Notes under the pieces: generated by a model
What the model saw: the letters and a program-made list of their open reading frames with translations, nothing else
Database searches by the model: none
Told to the model about the DNA's origin: nothing
Shown here: positions 18,256-26,828 of the stretch, piece by piece
Position numbering within the stretch: position 1 is the first letter of the stretch
How the letters are laid out: the number at the start of each line of letters is the position of its first letter
Assembly: GCA_902363675.1 (NCBI GenBank)
Contig: CABJAV010000004.1
Coordinates: 106,549-170,548 of the forward strand
Direction of reading: 5' to 3'
DNA from: Lachnospiraceae bacterium
GTDB lineage: Bacteria > Bacillota > Clostridia > Lachnospirales > Lachnospiraceae
DNA length: 64,000 bases
Made by a program: the position numbers and the translations under genes

Positions 18256-18879
18256 ATGAGAGTTGTAATTGTGGACGATGACCAGCTTGTGGCATTGTCT
18301 TTGAAAACGATACTAGAAGCGAATGAGGAGATCTCGGTTGTCGGAACCGGTAATGACGGAACCGAGGCAGTCGTTTTGTATGAGAAGGAGAGGCCGGATA
18401 TTCTGCTTATGGATATTCAGATGAAACCGATGAGCGGACTGGCGGCGGCGGAACAGATTTTAAAGACGGATCGTGACGCAAAAATTTTGTTTTTGACGAC
18501 GTTTTCAGATGATGAATATATCGTAAAGGCGCTGGATCTGGGCGCAAAAGGTTATATCTTAAAGCAGGACTTTGAGGGAATCCTTCCGGCGCTTCAGGCG
18601 GTACAGCGCGGGCAAAGTGTGTTCGGGGGTGAGATCGTCAGTCGTATTCCGGTGCTGATGCAGTCAAAGTCGGAGTTTGATTATGCTTTCTATGACATCG
18701 GGGAGAAGGAACGGGAGATTATTGCTTTGGTCGGTAAAGGAAAAAGTAACCGGGAGATCGCAGACGAGCTGTTTTTGAGTGAGGGCACGGTGCGCAATTA
18801 TATCAGTACGATCCTTGAGAAACTCTCGCTGCGCGACCGGACGCAGCTTGCTGTATTTTATTTGACGAAAGTATGCTGA
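18256..18879 (+). CDS. NarL/LuxR-family response regulator (LnrK-like)
   Basis: The 207-residue protein has a receiver domain with Asp53 in LLMDIQMKP and a C-terminal LuxR helix-turn-helix (EREIIALVGKGKSNREIA, then LFLSEGTVRNYIS). It is the partner of the kinase encoded upstream and probably activates the divergent exporter operon. I prefer ATG 18256 over the in-frame GTG at 18244, because AGAGGTG is better spaced for the ATG and MRVVIVDDD is the usual receiver start. Confidence 0.9.
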   Translation: MRVVIVDDDQLVALSLKTILEANEEISVVGTGNDGTEAVVLYEKERPDILLMDIQMKPMSGLAAAEQILKTDRDAKILFLTTFSDDEYIVKALDLGAKGYILKQDFEGILPALQAVQRGQSVFGGEIVSRIPVLMQSKSEFDYAFYDIGEKEREIIALVGKGKSNREIADELFLSEGTVRNYISTILEKLSLRDRTQLAVFYLTKVC

Positions 18880-19035
18880 TGCGCTACAATAAAATATCGG
18901 GTATAAACTTGACATAATGTGTTCGATATCCATAGGGAGAGGATGAGGGGAAAAGTGCGAAAAATATCCCCGGACCGATGGTGTGGGAAAGAAAAATATA
19001 ACGATGAAAATGCTTAAATGCAGGAGGGGGTCAAT

Positions 19036-19485
19036 ATGAAAATCGGAATTGGAAATGATCATGCAGCAGTGGAGATGAAGATGCAGATCAGGGAGTATCT
19101 GGAAAGCCTTGGACATGAGGTTGTAAACTATGGTGTTGACACAACGGAAAGGTGTAATTATCCGGAGATCGGCGAGAAAGTCGGACGCGCAGTTGCAGCC
19201 GGTGAGGTGGAGTGTGCGGTGCTTATCTGCGGAACAGGTGTTGGCATCTCGATTGCAGCAAACAAAGTTCATGGTGTGCGTGCAGCCGTATGCTCGGATA
19301 TCACGACAGCGCATCTTGTTAAGGAACACAACAATGCGAACATTATCGCATTCGGTGCACGTATCGTAGGAATCGAGACCGCAAAGGATATCGTGAAGGC
19401 TTATCTGGATGCCAAGTTCCTTGGCGGACGTCACCAGACAAGAATCGATATGATTTCTGACATTGAGACAAGAAATAATGCTTGA
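19036..19485 (+). CDS. rpiB: RpiB/LacA/LacB family sugar-phosphate isomerase
   Basis: The 149-residue protein matches ribose-5-phosphate isomerase B. GNDHAA lies at the start (residues 7-12), the catalytic Cys65 is in ICGTGVGISIAANK, and RAAVCSD and NIIAFGARI follow. It interconverts ribose 5-phosphate and ribulose 5-phosphate in the pentose phosphate pathway, or a 6-carbon analogue. AGGAGG precedes ATG 19036; the in-frame ATG at 19018 lies upstream of that signal. It is probably monocistronic. The efp promoter starts inside its last codons. Confidence 0.9.
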   Translation: MKIGIGNDHAAVEMKMQIREYLESLGHEVVNYGVDTTERCNYPEIGEKVGRAVAAGEVECAVLICGTGVGISIAANKVHGVRAAVCSDITTAHLVKEHNNANIIAFGARIVGIETAKDIVKAYLDAKFLGGRHQTRIDMISDIETRNNA

Positions 19486-19510
19486 TAAATATGGCATTTT
19501 ATAGTAAAAT
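19482..19510 (+). promoter_or_regulatory. Promoter of efp
   Basis: TTGATA (19482-19487) and TAAAAT (19505-19510) have 17-bp spacing and lie 47 bp before the efp start. The -35 element overlaps the rpiB stop codon. Confidence 0.7.
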
Positions 19511-19556
19511 GGATTAATGAGAGAGTTTTTACTCGTAATTTAAGGAGGAAGATCGA

Positions 19557-20114
19557 ATGATTTCAGCAGGAGATTTCAGAAACGGTGTTACGATCGAACT
19601 TGATGGTAACATTTATCAGATTATCGAATTTCAGCATGTTAAGCCGGGAAAGGGCGCAGCATTCGTTAGAACTAAGTTAAAAAATATCGTCAGTGGTGGT
19701 GTGGTTGAGAAGACTTTCCGTCCAACCGAGAAGTGCCCGACCGCTCATATTGATCGTAAGGATATGCAGTATCTGTACGCTGATGATGATTTCTATCATT
19801 TCATGGACGTAGAGACATACGACCAGATCGACCTGACAAAGGACAGCGTCGGTGATGCTCTTAAGTTCGTTAAGGAGAACGAGATGGTTAAGATCTGTTC
19901 TCACAAGGGTAACGTGTTCGCAGTTGAGCCACCTCTGTTCGTAGAACTCCAGATCACAGAAACTGAGCCTGGATTCAAGGGTGATACAGCTACAGGTGCC
20001 ACAAAGCCTGCAACTGTTGAGACAGGTGCTGTCGTATATGTACCTCTGTTCGTAGAGCAGGATGATGTCATCAAGATTGATACAAGAACAGGTGAGTACC
20101 TTTCAAGAGTATAA
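19557..20114 (+). CDS. efp: Translation elongation factor P
   Basis: The 185-residue protein is EF-P over its full length with three beta-barrel domains. The loop that enters the peptidyl-transferase centre is [10 protein letters not shown] with Lys32 at the tip. The C-terminal signature is [23 protein letters not shown] relieves ribosome stalling at polyproline. No EpmA/EpmB-type modification gene is nearby. Codon use is biased towards highly expressed codons. AAGGAGG precedes the ATG and a terminator follows. Confidence 0.97.
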   Translation: MISAGDFRNGVTIELDGNIYQIIEFQHVKPGKGAAFVRTKLKNIVSGGVVEKTFRPTEKCPTAHIDRKDMQYLYADDDFYHFMDVETYDQIDLTKDSVGDALKFVKENEMVKICSHKGNVFAVEPPLFVELQITETEPGFKGDTATGATKPATVETGAVVYVPLFVEQDDVIKIDTRTGEYLSRV

Positions 20115-20138
20115 TTGATTACAGGTATATGATATTTT

Positions 20139-20170
20139 AAGCCGGGAAGCGTTTGCTTTCCGGCTTTTTA
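20139..20170 (+). terminator. Intrinsic terminator of efp
   Basis: AAGCCGGGAAGC pairs with GCTTTCCGGCTT (one G-U pair) around a GTTT loop, followed by a T run. Confidence 0.85.
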
Positions 20171-20172
20171 TG

Positions 20173-21516
20173 TTACATATATTCCCTAAGCAGCCACATG
20201 CATGCGACCGACGCAAATACCTGCGAAAGCAGCAGGCCCCATAGATAAGCCCCGATGCCGTAACCCGGCACAAGAAACCAGATCATTCCGATGCGGATCA
20301 AACAGGCGAGCAGATTGACAAAAAGTACCTGCTTCGGGCGGCCGAGTCCGTGCAGGATACTGCTGAGCAGGCTCGATACATACATGAGAGGACAAAGCCA
20401 TGCGAGGCGGCAGATGAAGCGCCCGGCAAGTGCATTGTGGAAAAGTTTGTTTCCGATCATGTCTCCTGTGAATAAGAACAGAATTGTGAAAGCAAACCCG
20501 AGAAGCAGTCCTAAACGGATTGCTTTTTTTGTTGTGCGGCGGATCTGGTTTTCGTTGGCGCGTCCCTTGGCTTCGGAGATCGCCGGAAGGAGCAGGACAG
20601 ACAGCGAGTTTGTCAGGACACACGGAAATAGAATGATGGAGAGTGTCATACCGCTTAAGATACCGTAGACGCTGAGCGCTTCCGCCTGCGAATAGCCGTA
20701 AAGCTGCAGCTTCTGCGGAATCAGAAGATTCTCAAGACTTGTGCTGAATGCAACCGCAAGGCGGTTGATCGTCAGTGGGAGCACCATCGCAAGGAATGCG
20801 TATGTCATGGTACGGTTACATACAGAATCCGTCGAATAGGAGCCGCGCGGCAGGCGTTTTTCCTGAAGAAGAGCGCTCATGGACACAAGAAGTCCGAAAC
20901 ATTCACCGATCACAAGACCGCAGACCGCATGGAAAGCGTTCAGAGGAATGCCTTTTTCCGTAGTGACCTGAAAAATAATCCAGACACTTCCGACACGCGC
21001 AATCTGTTCAATGAGCTGGCACAGAGACGGGACGAAAGCGTTCTTTTTGCCGTAATAATAACCGTTGATGCAGGCGTGGATGCAGCACGGAAGCAGCGAA
21101 TAGGTCAGCAGCACAAGAAGCGGTGCGCAGCGTGCTTCCCCGAGAAAACGCACTGCGATCCAGTCTGCGTTAAAGTACATAAAGACTCCGGTGAGGACGG
21201 ACAGACTGCAGGAGAGAACGAGCCCAAGGAAGAGATAGGCCCGCGCTTTTTTTTCGCCGCAGAGGGAGTCCTCGCAGCCGCCGATCGCATCGCCGACAAA
21301 CTTGGAGATGGAGGTCTGGATCGAGGAGGCGGTCAGGGCGAAGCAGAGACTGAGAACAGGTCCGGTCAACTGATAGATACCGAGTGCTTCTGCACCAATC
21401 GTGCGGGAGAGGAATATTCTATAGAAGAAGCCGATGATTCGGCTGAGGACACCGGCGGCGGTCATCAGGAGAGTGCCGGTGATCAGGGAATTTTTTTTGA
21501 TGGAAGATAATGTCAA
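20173..21516 (-). CDS. SpoVB/MurJ-like polysaccharide flippase
   Basis: The product is a membrane protein of about 447 residues with 12-14 predicted helices, of the MOP/MATE-like oligosaccharide flippase superfamily. The GVLSRIIGFFYRIFLSRTIG motif of the SpoVB/MurJ group is near the N-terminus. Such proteins flip lipid-linked sugars, and SpoVB-like ones act in spore cortex or cell-wall synthesis. I place the start at the TTG at 21516, preceded by GGAG at 6-bp spacing. A GTG at 21567 in the same frame would add 17 residues but has no signal. The gene is divergent from the cysteine desulfurase gene and its 3' end abuts the efp terminator. Confidence 0.8.
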   Translation of the reverse strand: MTLSSIKKNSLITGTLLMTAAGVLSRIIGFFYRIFLSRTIGAEALGIYQLTGPVLSLCFALTASSIQTSISKFVGDAIGGCEDSLCGEKKARAYLFLGLVLSCSLSVLTGVFMYFNADWIAVRFLGEARCAPLLVLLTYSLLPCCIHACINGYYYGKKNAFVPSLCQLIEQIARVGSVWIIFQVTTEKGIPLNAFHAVCGLVIGECFGLLVSMSALLQEKRLPRGSYSTDSVCNRTMTYAFLAMVLPLTINRLAVAFSTSLENLLIPQKLQLYGYSQAEALSVYGILSGMTLSIILFPCVLTNSLSVLLLPAISEAKGRANENQIRRTTKKAIRLGLLLGFAFTILFLFTGDMIGNKLFHNALAGRFICRLAWLCPLMYVSSLLSSILHGLGRPKQVLFVNLLACLIRIGMIWFLVPGYGIGAYLWGLLLSQVFASVACMWLLREYM

Positions 21517-21572
21517 GAGAGACTCCAAATGGTAAAGATTGGTAACTATTGTATGAAGAGAGGGCACGAAAT

Positions 21573-22718
21573 ATGAGTTGTCGAATTTATATGGATCATG
21601 CGGCTACAACGGAGATGCTGCCCGAGGTGCGTGAGGCGATGGAACCGTACCTCAGGGAGGAGTATGGTAATGCGTCCACTTCCTATGATATGGGCGTGCG
21701 GATGCATGATGCCATTGAGGAGGCGAGAGAAAAAATCGCGTGGGTAATCGATGCGCAGCCGGAGGAAATCTTCTTTACGTCCGGTGGGAGCGAGTCGGAT
21801 AACTGGGTGATCAAAAGTGTAGCAGGGGAGAAAAAAAATTCCGGAAAACATCTGATCACGACCAGAATCGAGCATCATGCGGTGCTTCGTTCCTGCCAGT
21901 ATTTAGAGAGCCTCGGTTATGAAGTGACGTATCTGGATGTGGATGATTATGGGCTTGTTTCGGCAAAGGAGGTGGTGCATGCGCTGCGTGAGGATACGAC
22001 GCTCGTATCGGTTATGACGGGAAATAATGAAATCGGAACGATTGAACCGATTGCAGACATCGGAGCGCAGCTTCGTGCGAGGGGAATTGCGTTCCACACG
22101 GATGCGGTGCAGGCGGTGGGACAGATTCCGCTTTCTATGATGCGGCTTCCGGTTGATTATCTGAGTGCGAGTGCGCACAAGTTTCACGGACCAAAGGGCG
22201 TAGGTTTTTTATATGCGCGGAAAAATCAGGATCTTTCTTCTTTTATCCATGGCGGAAGTCAGGAGCGTGGAAAACGTGCGGGAACGGAGAATGTGGCAGG
22301 GATTGTCGGCATGGCACAGGCACTTGTGATTGCAGCACAGGAGATGCCTTATACAAGAGGAAAGATTACGCGTCTTCGCAACTATTTTGCGGAGCGCGTG
22401 CGGCATGAAATCCCGAACATCCGTCTCAACGGACATCCGTATAAACGTCTGCCGGGCAATGTGAATTTCAGCATCGAGGGCATAGATGCCACGGCGCTTC
22501 TTGTGCTGCTGGAGGAGGAAGGAATCTGTGCATCCGCAGGATCGGCATGCAACACCGGGCAGACACGAATCTCACATGTGATCGAGGCAATTCGTGTGCC
22601 GGAGAACTATGCTGCAGGCAGCGTGCGTTTTACGATGGGACGCGATACGACCAGGCGCGATGTGGATGCCTGCGTGGATGCATTGAAGCGATGTGTCATA
22701 ATATTGCGGCAGGGATAA
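21573..22718 (+). CDS. Cysteine desulfurase (NifS/IscS family)
   Basis: The 381-residue PLP enzyme has MDHAATTE at the start, SGGSESDNW, FHTDAVQAVG, the PLP lysine Lys203 in SASAHKFHGPKG and catalytic Cys326 in SAGSACNTG. It takes sulfur from cysteine for Fe-S clusters or tRNA thiolation. No iscU or thiI partner is adjacent here, so its pathway is not fixed by context. I use ATG 21573 because GAGAGGG lies upstream. Its 3' end overlaps the convergent Cof-type phosphatase gene by 23 bp. Confidence 0.92.
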   Translation: MSCRIYMDHAATTEMLPEVREAMEPYLREEYGNASTSYDMGVRMHDAIEEAREKIAWVIDAQPEEIFFTSGGSESDNWVIKSVAGEKKNSGKHLITTRIEHHAVLRSCQYLESLGYEVTYLDVDDYGLVSAKEVVHALREDTTLVSVMTGNNEIGTIEPIADIGAQLRARGIAFHTDAVQAVGQIPLSMMRLPVDYLSASAHKFHGPKGVGFLYARKNQDLSSFIHGGSQERGKRAGTENVAGIVGMAQALVIAAQEMPYTRGKITRLRNYFAERVRHEIPNIRLNGHPYKRLPGNVNFSIEGIDATALLVLLEEEGICASAGSACNTGQTRISHVIEAIRVPENYAAGSVRFTMGRDTTRRDVDACVDALKRCVIILRQG

Positions 22719-23547
22719 AATGTTCCATGGCAGTGGCAACGCCGTCCGATTCGTTATCGTCGGTCACATAGTCCGCCTGCTCCCTGACGGCCGGTGTGGC
22801 ATTGCCCATCGCAACACCGATTCCGGCAGCTTTGATGATGGCAAGGTCGTTTTCCGTGTCGCCGATTGCCATCGTTTCTGCCGGATCGATGGACAGAATC
22901 TCGGCAAGTGCACGCAGAGCTACGCCTTTGTTGACGCCGGCACGTGTAAATTCCAGATTGTTGTATCCTCCGCAGACGCTGGTTACGTTTGGATTGGATT
23001 CCAGATAATTTTTGACTTCCGCGCGATCCTTAAAGATACCATTCTCGTCCGGATAGAAGTTGAGCGTCATCTTCTGGACTTTCAGATGGTTGTCCCGGAT
23101 GAACTGCGGAAGATCATCCACGCGTTTTCTCGTGTTTAAGATATAGTGTTTTAATGCTTCCGGGACGACGAGACGCTCACCGTTTTTTACGCACTGCACC
23201 GGACTGTAGCCGTTGCCGCCGATGAACGCGTCCATATGGATATCCTTCGTCAGAAGATATTCGACGATCGGAACGAACAGATCTTCCTCCATCGCTTCTT
23301 CGCGCAGGCATTTTCCGGTTTCAATTTCATAGATCGCGCTTCCGTTCGCGGTGATCGCGTAGCGGATGCCGCTTCCTTTGATCTGGTCAAATGGCAGACC
23401 ATTCAATGGGCGACCGGTGGAAATCACGACTGCGATGCCGAGTTCGGTTGCTTTTTTTATCGTGTCAAGGTTGCGTCTGCTGATGCGGCTTTCGTGGTTA
23501 AAAAGCGTTCCATCGAGATCAAGCGCAACGAGTTTGATATTTTTCAT
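22696..23547 (-). CDS. Cof-type HAD-IIB family phosphatase
   Basis: The 283-residue HAD phosphatase carries motif I LVALDLDGTLFN, motif II ISTGRP, motif III Lys in NKGVALRAL and motif IV IGDTENDLAII. A C2B cap lies between motifs II and III. Members dephosphorylate small sugar phosphates or cofactors; the substrate cannot be told. The ATG at 23547 (MKNIKLVALD) has GGAAGG upstream. The longer in-frame start at 23622 does not. It is convergent and overlapping with the cysteine desulfurase gene. Confidence 0.88.
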   Translation of the reverse strand: MKNIKLVALDLDGTLFNHESRISRRNLDTIKKATELGIAVVISTGRPLNGLPFDQIKGSGIRYAITANGSAIYEIETGKCLREEAMEEDLFVPIVEYLLTKDIHMDAFIGGNGYSPVQCVKNGERLVVPEALKHYILNTRKRVDDLPQFIRDNHLKVQKMTLNFYPDENGIFKDRAEVKNYLESNPNVTSVCGGYNNLEFTRAGVNKGVALRALAEILSIDPAETMAIGDTENDLAIIKAAGIGVAMGNATPAVREQADYVTDDNESDGVATAMEHFIPAAIL

Positions 23548-23674
23548 ATTGATACCTTCCTGAATATGAGTTAATATGATTTCTGAGATATACACCCTAT
23601 TGGGTGCAATCTGAGAAATCAATAAACGAAATGTAAATTACACTTTAAAACGTAATTCATTATATAGGGAAATT

Positions 23675-23828
23675 ACAGATTGGGCAAGAGTCCATCTGTA
23701 ACGTGTGCGCGGATCGCGTTGTAACCCGTGGCTGAAATACGAATAAGTCGTTACGTTTGGGTCATATTGATACAGAAAGACAGTGGCTGCTTTGGTTTAT
23801 GGGGAGCAGTACGAAAGAGAGGAAAACG
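23675..23828 (+). other. Structured but unassigned 5' leader of metH
   Basis: The region contains a bulged hairpin (ACAGAT-T-GG paired with CC-ATCTGT, 23675-23699). A longer-range helix GTAACG (23698-23703) with CGTTAC (23749-23754) encloses a CGCG/CGCG mini-stem. I looked for the SAM-I, cobalamin and THF riboswitch cores and did not find them. It may be a regulatory RNA or simply unconserved leader. Confidence 0.35.
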
Positions 23829-26297
23829 ATGACAAAAGCAGAGTTTGTCAGACTGATAAATGAAAATGGTCCGATCATCTTAGACGGAGCGACAGGAACA
23901 AATCTGATGGAAGCAGGAATGCCGATTGGTGTCTGCCCTGAGCAGTGGGTGATGGAGCATCCGGAGGTGCTCCTTAAGATGCAGCGCGAGTATGTAGAAG
24001 CAGGATCGCACATCGTGTATGCGCCGACATTTACCGGAAACCGGATCAAACTCGAAGAGTATGGATTACAGGACCGTCTGGTGGAAATCAACACAACGCT
24101 GGTAAAATTGTCGAAGCAGGCGGTGGACGGTAAGGCTTTGGTTGCCGGAGACATGACGATGACCGGACAGCAGCTTTTCCCGATGGGTGAGCTGATGTTT
24201 GAGGAATTGGTGGATGTGTATAAGGAGCAGGCGGGCGTGCTTGCGGAAGCGGGCGTGGATCTGTTTGTAGTAGAGACGATGATGAGTCTGCAGGAGTGCC
24301 GTGCGGCGGTTCTTGCGATCCGTGAAGTCTGTGATTTGCCAATCCTGGTAACACTGACTTACAACGAGGATGGAAGAACGCTTTTTGGCACACCTCCTGA
24401 AACGGCGGTTGTCGTATTGCAGTCGCTCGGCGTGGATGCGATCGGTGTCAACTGCTCGACCGGTCCGATGGAGATGGTTCCGCTCGTGGAGACGATGGCA
24501 GAGTATTCGACGGTTCCGCTCATTGCAAAGCCAAATGCCGGACTTCCGGAACTGGAAGGTAAGAAGACTGTTTACCGCATGACTCCGGAAGAGTTTGCAG
24601 AGGCCGGAGTGGCATTGGTTAAGGCTGGAGCTGCAATTGTCGGCGGATGCTGCGGAACGACAAAGGAACACATCCGTGCTTTGGCGGACGCCGTGCGCGG
24701 CATGGAGATTCTCAAGCCGCTTGCAACGCATAGAAGAATTTTAGCCTCGGAACGACAGAATGTAGAAATTACATTGGACGGTGGATTTATCGTGGTCGGC
24801 GAGCGTATCAATCCGACCGGCAAAAAGAAGCTGCAGGCAGAGCTTCGCGAGGGCAGGCTGGATCTGGTTCGCGAGATGGCGATGGCGCAGGAGGAGAACG
24901 GCGCGCGCATTCTCGATATCAATATGGGAATGAATGGTATTGATGAAAAAGAAATGATGAAGCAGGTCATCTATGAAGTGTCTTCGACGGTGGACTGTCC
25001 GCTTTGTATTGATACCAGTCATATTGATGTCATGGAAGAGGCATTGCGCATTTACCCGGGACGTGCACTCATCAACTCGATCTCTTTAGAAAGTGAGAAA
25101 ATCGAGAAGATGCTTCCAATCGCAAAGAAGTATGGTGCAATGTTTGTACTTCTTCCGCTATCGGACGAGGGACTTCCAAAAGATGGCGAGGAAAAAAAGC
25201 ACATTATCGAGACCGTGTATGACAGGGCGATGGAGATGGGCATGGCACATGAGGACATCGTTGTTGATGGTCTTGTTGCCACGATCGGAGCAAATCCGGA
25301 AGCCGCCAGAGAATGTTATGAGACCATTGCATACTGTAAAGATGTGCGCAAGCTTCCGACCATCTGTGGTCTGTCCAATATTTCATTTGGACTGCCGGAG
25401 CGTATGTATGTCAACACAGCATTCCTGACGATGGCAATCTGCGAAGGCCTGACCATGGCAATCGCCAACCCATCACAGGAACTTCTGATGAATGCTGCTT
25501 TTGCTTCGGACATGCTTCTTCACAGACCGGACAGTGACATCCGTTACATTGAGCGCATGAACCGTCTGGCAGAGCAGAAAGCAGAGTATGAGACTGTTGT
25601 GGTTAAGAAGACGCCTGCAGAAAGCACCGGTCAAAAAGAGAGCAGCGGTGCGGATGCAATCGATGCAATCAAGGATCATCCGATTTTTACAGCTGTCCTC
25701 AAAGGAAGCAAAGGAACGATTCTCGATGAAGTAAAGAAAGCACTGGACGCAGGGGTAAAACCGGATGCGATTATCAACGATTATCTGATCGCGGCAATTA
25801 ATGAAGTAGGTGTTCTTTTTGATAAGAAAAAGTATTTCCTCCCACAGCTCATCGGCAGTGCGAATACGATGAAGAAAGCAATCGATTACCTTGAGCCGAT
25901 GCTAGAGCGCCGCGAGGATGCCGGCCAGATGCCGACGCTTGTGATTGCTACAGTAGAAGGCGATATTCATGATATCGGAAAGAATCTTGTTGTACTCATG
26001 CTCAAAAATTACGGATATAATGTCATCGATATGGGCAAAGATGTCCCTTGTGAAGATATTGTTGATACTGCAATACGCGAAGATGCCGCCATCATCGGAC
26101 TTTCCGCACTCATGACCACCACGATGATGCGGATGCAGGATGTTGTGGAAATCTGCAAAGCAAAAGGCTGTAAGAGCAAGGTGATTATCGGTGGTGCCTG
26201 CATTACGCAGAGCTTTGCAGATGAGATTGGAGCCGACGGATATTCCAGGGATGCGGCGGAGTGCGTGAAGCTGGTGGAGCGATTGCTGGCAAATTAG
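23829..26297 (+). CDS. metH: Cobalamin-dependent methionine synthase
   Basis: This 822-residue protein has the homocysteine-binding domain (residues ~1-300, zinc ligands in VNCSTG and GGCCGTT). The pterin-binding domain follows (~320-570; GGFIVVGERINPTG, DINMGMNG), then the B12 cap and B12-binding domain (~600-822) with the cobalt-ligand motif DIHDIGKN. It lacks the C-terminal AdoMet-binding reactivation domain of the E. coli enzyme, as is usual in Clostridia, where a separate activation protein does that job. I chose ATG 23829 because GAGAGGAAAA precedes it; an in-frame ATG at 23757 has no signal. It methylates homocysteine, linking to metY nearby. Confidence 0.95.
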   Translation: MTKAEFVRLINENGPIILDGATGTNLMEAGMPIGVCPEQWVMEHPEVLLKMQREYVEAGSHIVYAPTFTGNRIKLEEYGLQDRLVEINTTLVKLSKQAVDGKALVAGDMTMTGQQLFPMGELMFEELVDVYKEQAGVLAEAGVDLFVVETMMSLQECRAAVLAIREVCDLPILVTLTYNEDGRTLFGTPPETAVVVLQSLGVDAIGVNCSTGPMEMVPLVETMAEYSTVPLIAKPNAGLPELEGKKTVYRMTPEEFAEAGVALVKAGAAIVGGCCGTTKEHIRALADAVRGMEILKPLATHRRILASERQNVEITLDGGFIVVGERINPTGKKKLQAELREGRLDLVREMAMAQEENGARILDINMGMNGIDEKEMMKQVIYEVSSTVDCPLCIDTSHIDVMEEALRIYPGRALINSISLESEKIEKMLPIAKKYGAMFVLLPLSDEGLPKDGEEKKHIIETVYDRAMEMGMAHEDIVVDGLVATIGANPEAARECYETIAYCKDVRKLPTICGLSNISFGLPERMYVNTAFLTMAICEGLTMAIANPSQELLMNAAFASDMLLHRPDSDIRYIERMNRLAEQKAEYETVVVKKTPAESTGQKESSGADAIDAIKDHPIFTAVLKGSKGTILDEVKKALDAGVKPDAIINDYLIAAINEVGVLFDKKKYFLPQLIGSANTMKKAIDYLEPMLERREDAGQMPTLVIATVEGDIHDIGKNLVVLMLKNYGYNVIDMGKDVPCEDIVDTAIREDAAIIGLSALMTTTMMRMQDVVEICKAKGCKSKVIIGGACITQSFADEIGADGYSRDAAECVKLVERLLAN

Positions 26298-26321
26298 GTT
26301 TTACACATAGTAAAAAAATGG

Positions 26322-26365
26322 ACGCGCGGCGTAAGATAATATTATATAAGACATTCGCCGCGCGT
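26322..26365 (+). repeat. GC-rich hairpin after metH
   Basis: ACGCGCGGCG (26322-26331) and CGCCGCGCGT (26356-26365) are perfectly complementary around a 24-base AT-rich loop. It is far richer in GC than its surroundings. There is no T run, so it is not a classical terminator, although it may still end or stabilise the metH message. Confidence 0.6.
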
Positions 26366-26449
26366 GAATTATAATGTAGGAATCAAGATGTTTTAAGTAG
26401 TACTAAAAATGACTTGGAACAAGTAATTTGAAAAAAATAAAAAAAGTTG

Positions 26450-26478
26450 TTGACATTTGTTCTCGGCCAAGATATAAT
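26450..26478 (+). promoter_or_regulatory. Consensus sigma-A promoter of the tRNA-Val/tRNA-Met operon
   Basis: TTGACA (26450-26455) and TATAAT (26473-26478) match consensus at every base with 17-bp spacing. The first tRNA starts 34 bp after the -10, as expected for a stable-RNA operon. Confidence 0.92.
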
Positions 26479-26512
26479 AACGAAGTCGGTTGCGAGAGCG
26501 GCCAACACAAAT

Positions 26513-26585
26513 GGGATCTTAGCTCAGCTGGGAGAGCATCTGCCTTACAAGCAGAGGGTCACAGGTTCGAGCCCTGTAGGTCCCA
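26513..26585 (+). tRNA. tRNA-Val (anticodon TAC)
   Basis: The 73-nt cloverleaf has a 7-bp acceptor stem (GGGATCT with AGGTCCC, one G-U pair), anticodon loop CTTACAA, and T-arm ACAGG-TTCGAGC-CCTGT. The discriminator is A. CCA is not encoded. Confidence 0.95.
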
Positions 26586-26615
26586 TTATCAGAGAAATCT
26601 GATTCAATTAAATAT

Positions 26616-26689
26616 GGCGAGGTGGCTCAACTGGCTAGAGCGTCCGGTTCATACCCGGGAGGTTGAGAGTTCGAGTCTCTCCCTCGCTA
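26616..26689 (+). tRNA. tRNA-Met (anticodon CAT, elongator type)
   Basis: The 74-nt cloverleaf has acceptor GGCGAGG with CCTCGCT, anticodon loop TTCATAC, and T-arm GAGAG-TTCGAGT-CTCTC. The terminal G-U pair and overall form match Bacillus-type elongator tRNA-Met; it lacks the three G-C pairs at the anticodon stem expected for an initiator. CCA is not encoded. It lies 30 bp after tRNA-Val. Confidence 0.92.
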
Positions 26690-26695
26690 CTACAT

Positions 26696-26726
26696 GAGCT
26701 TGCGAAGTGTCGCAAGCTTTTTTTTA
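26696..26726 (+). terminator. Intrinsic terminator of the tRNA operon
   Basis: AGCTTGCGA and TCGCAAGCT form a 9-bp stem with an AGTG loop, followed by eight T residues. Confidence 0.93.
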
Positions 26727-26828
26727 CTACATAGAAAATTCTTTGGAATTCTCTATGCAACAAAAGAAAAATTGCAAGTACGTGCACACTTTATTTAAAA
26801 TAGTGCAAAGTTAGGAAAGGATAGGCAT

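Noticed and set aside
20929..21510. A 193-codon plus-strand frame inside the flippase gene
   Set aside because: It is the complement of a clear 12-helix membrane protein and encodes low-complexity charged residues only.
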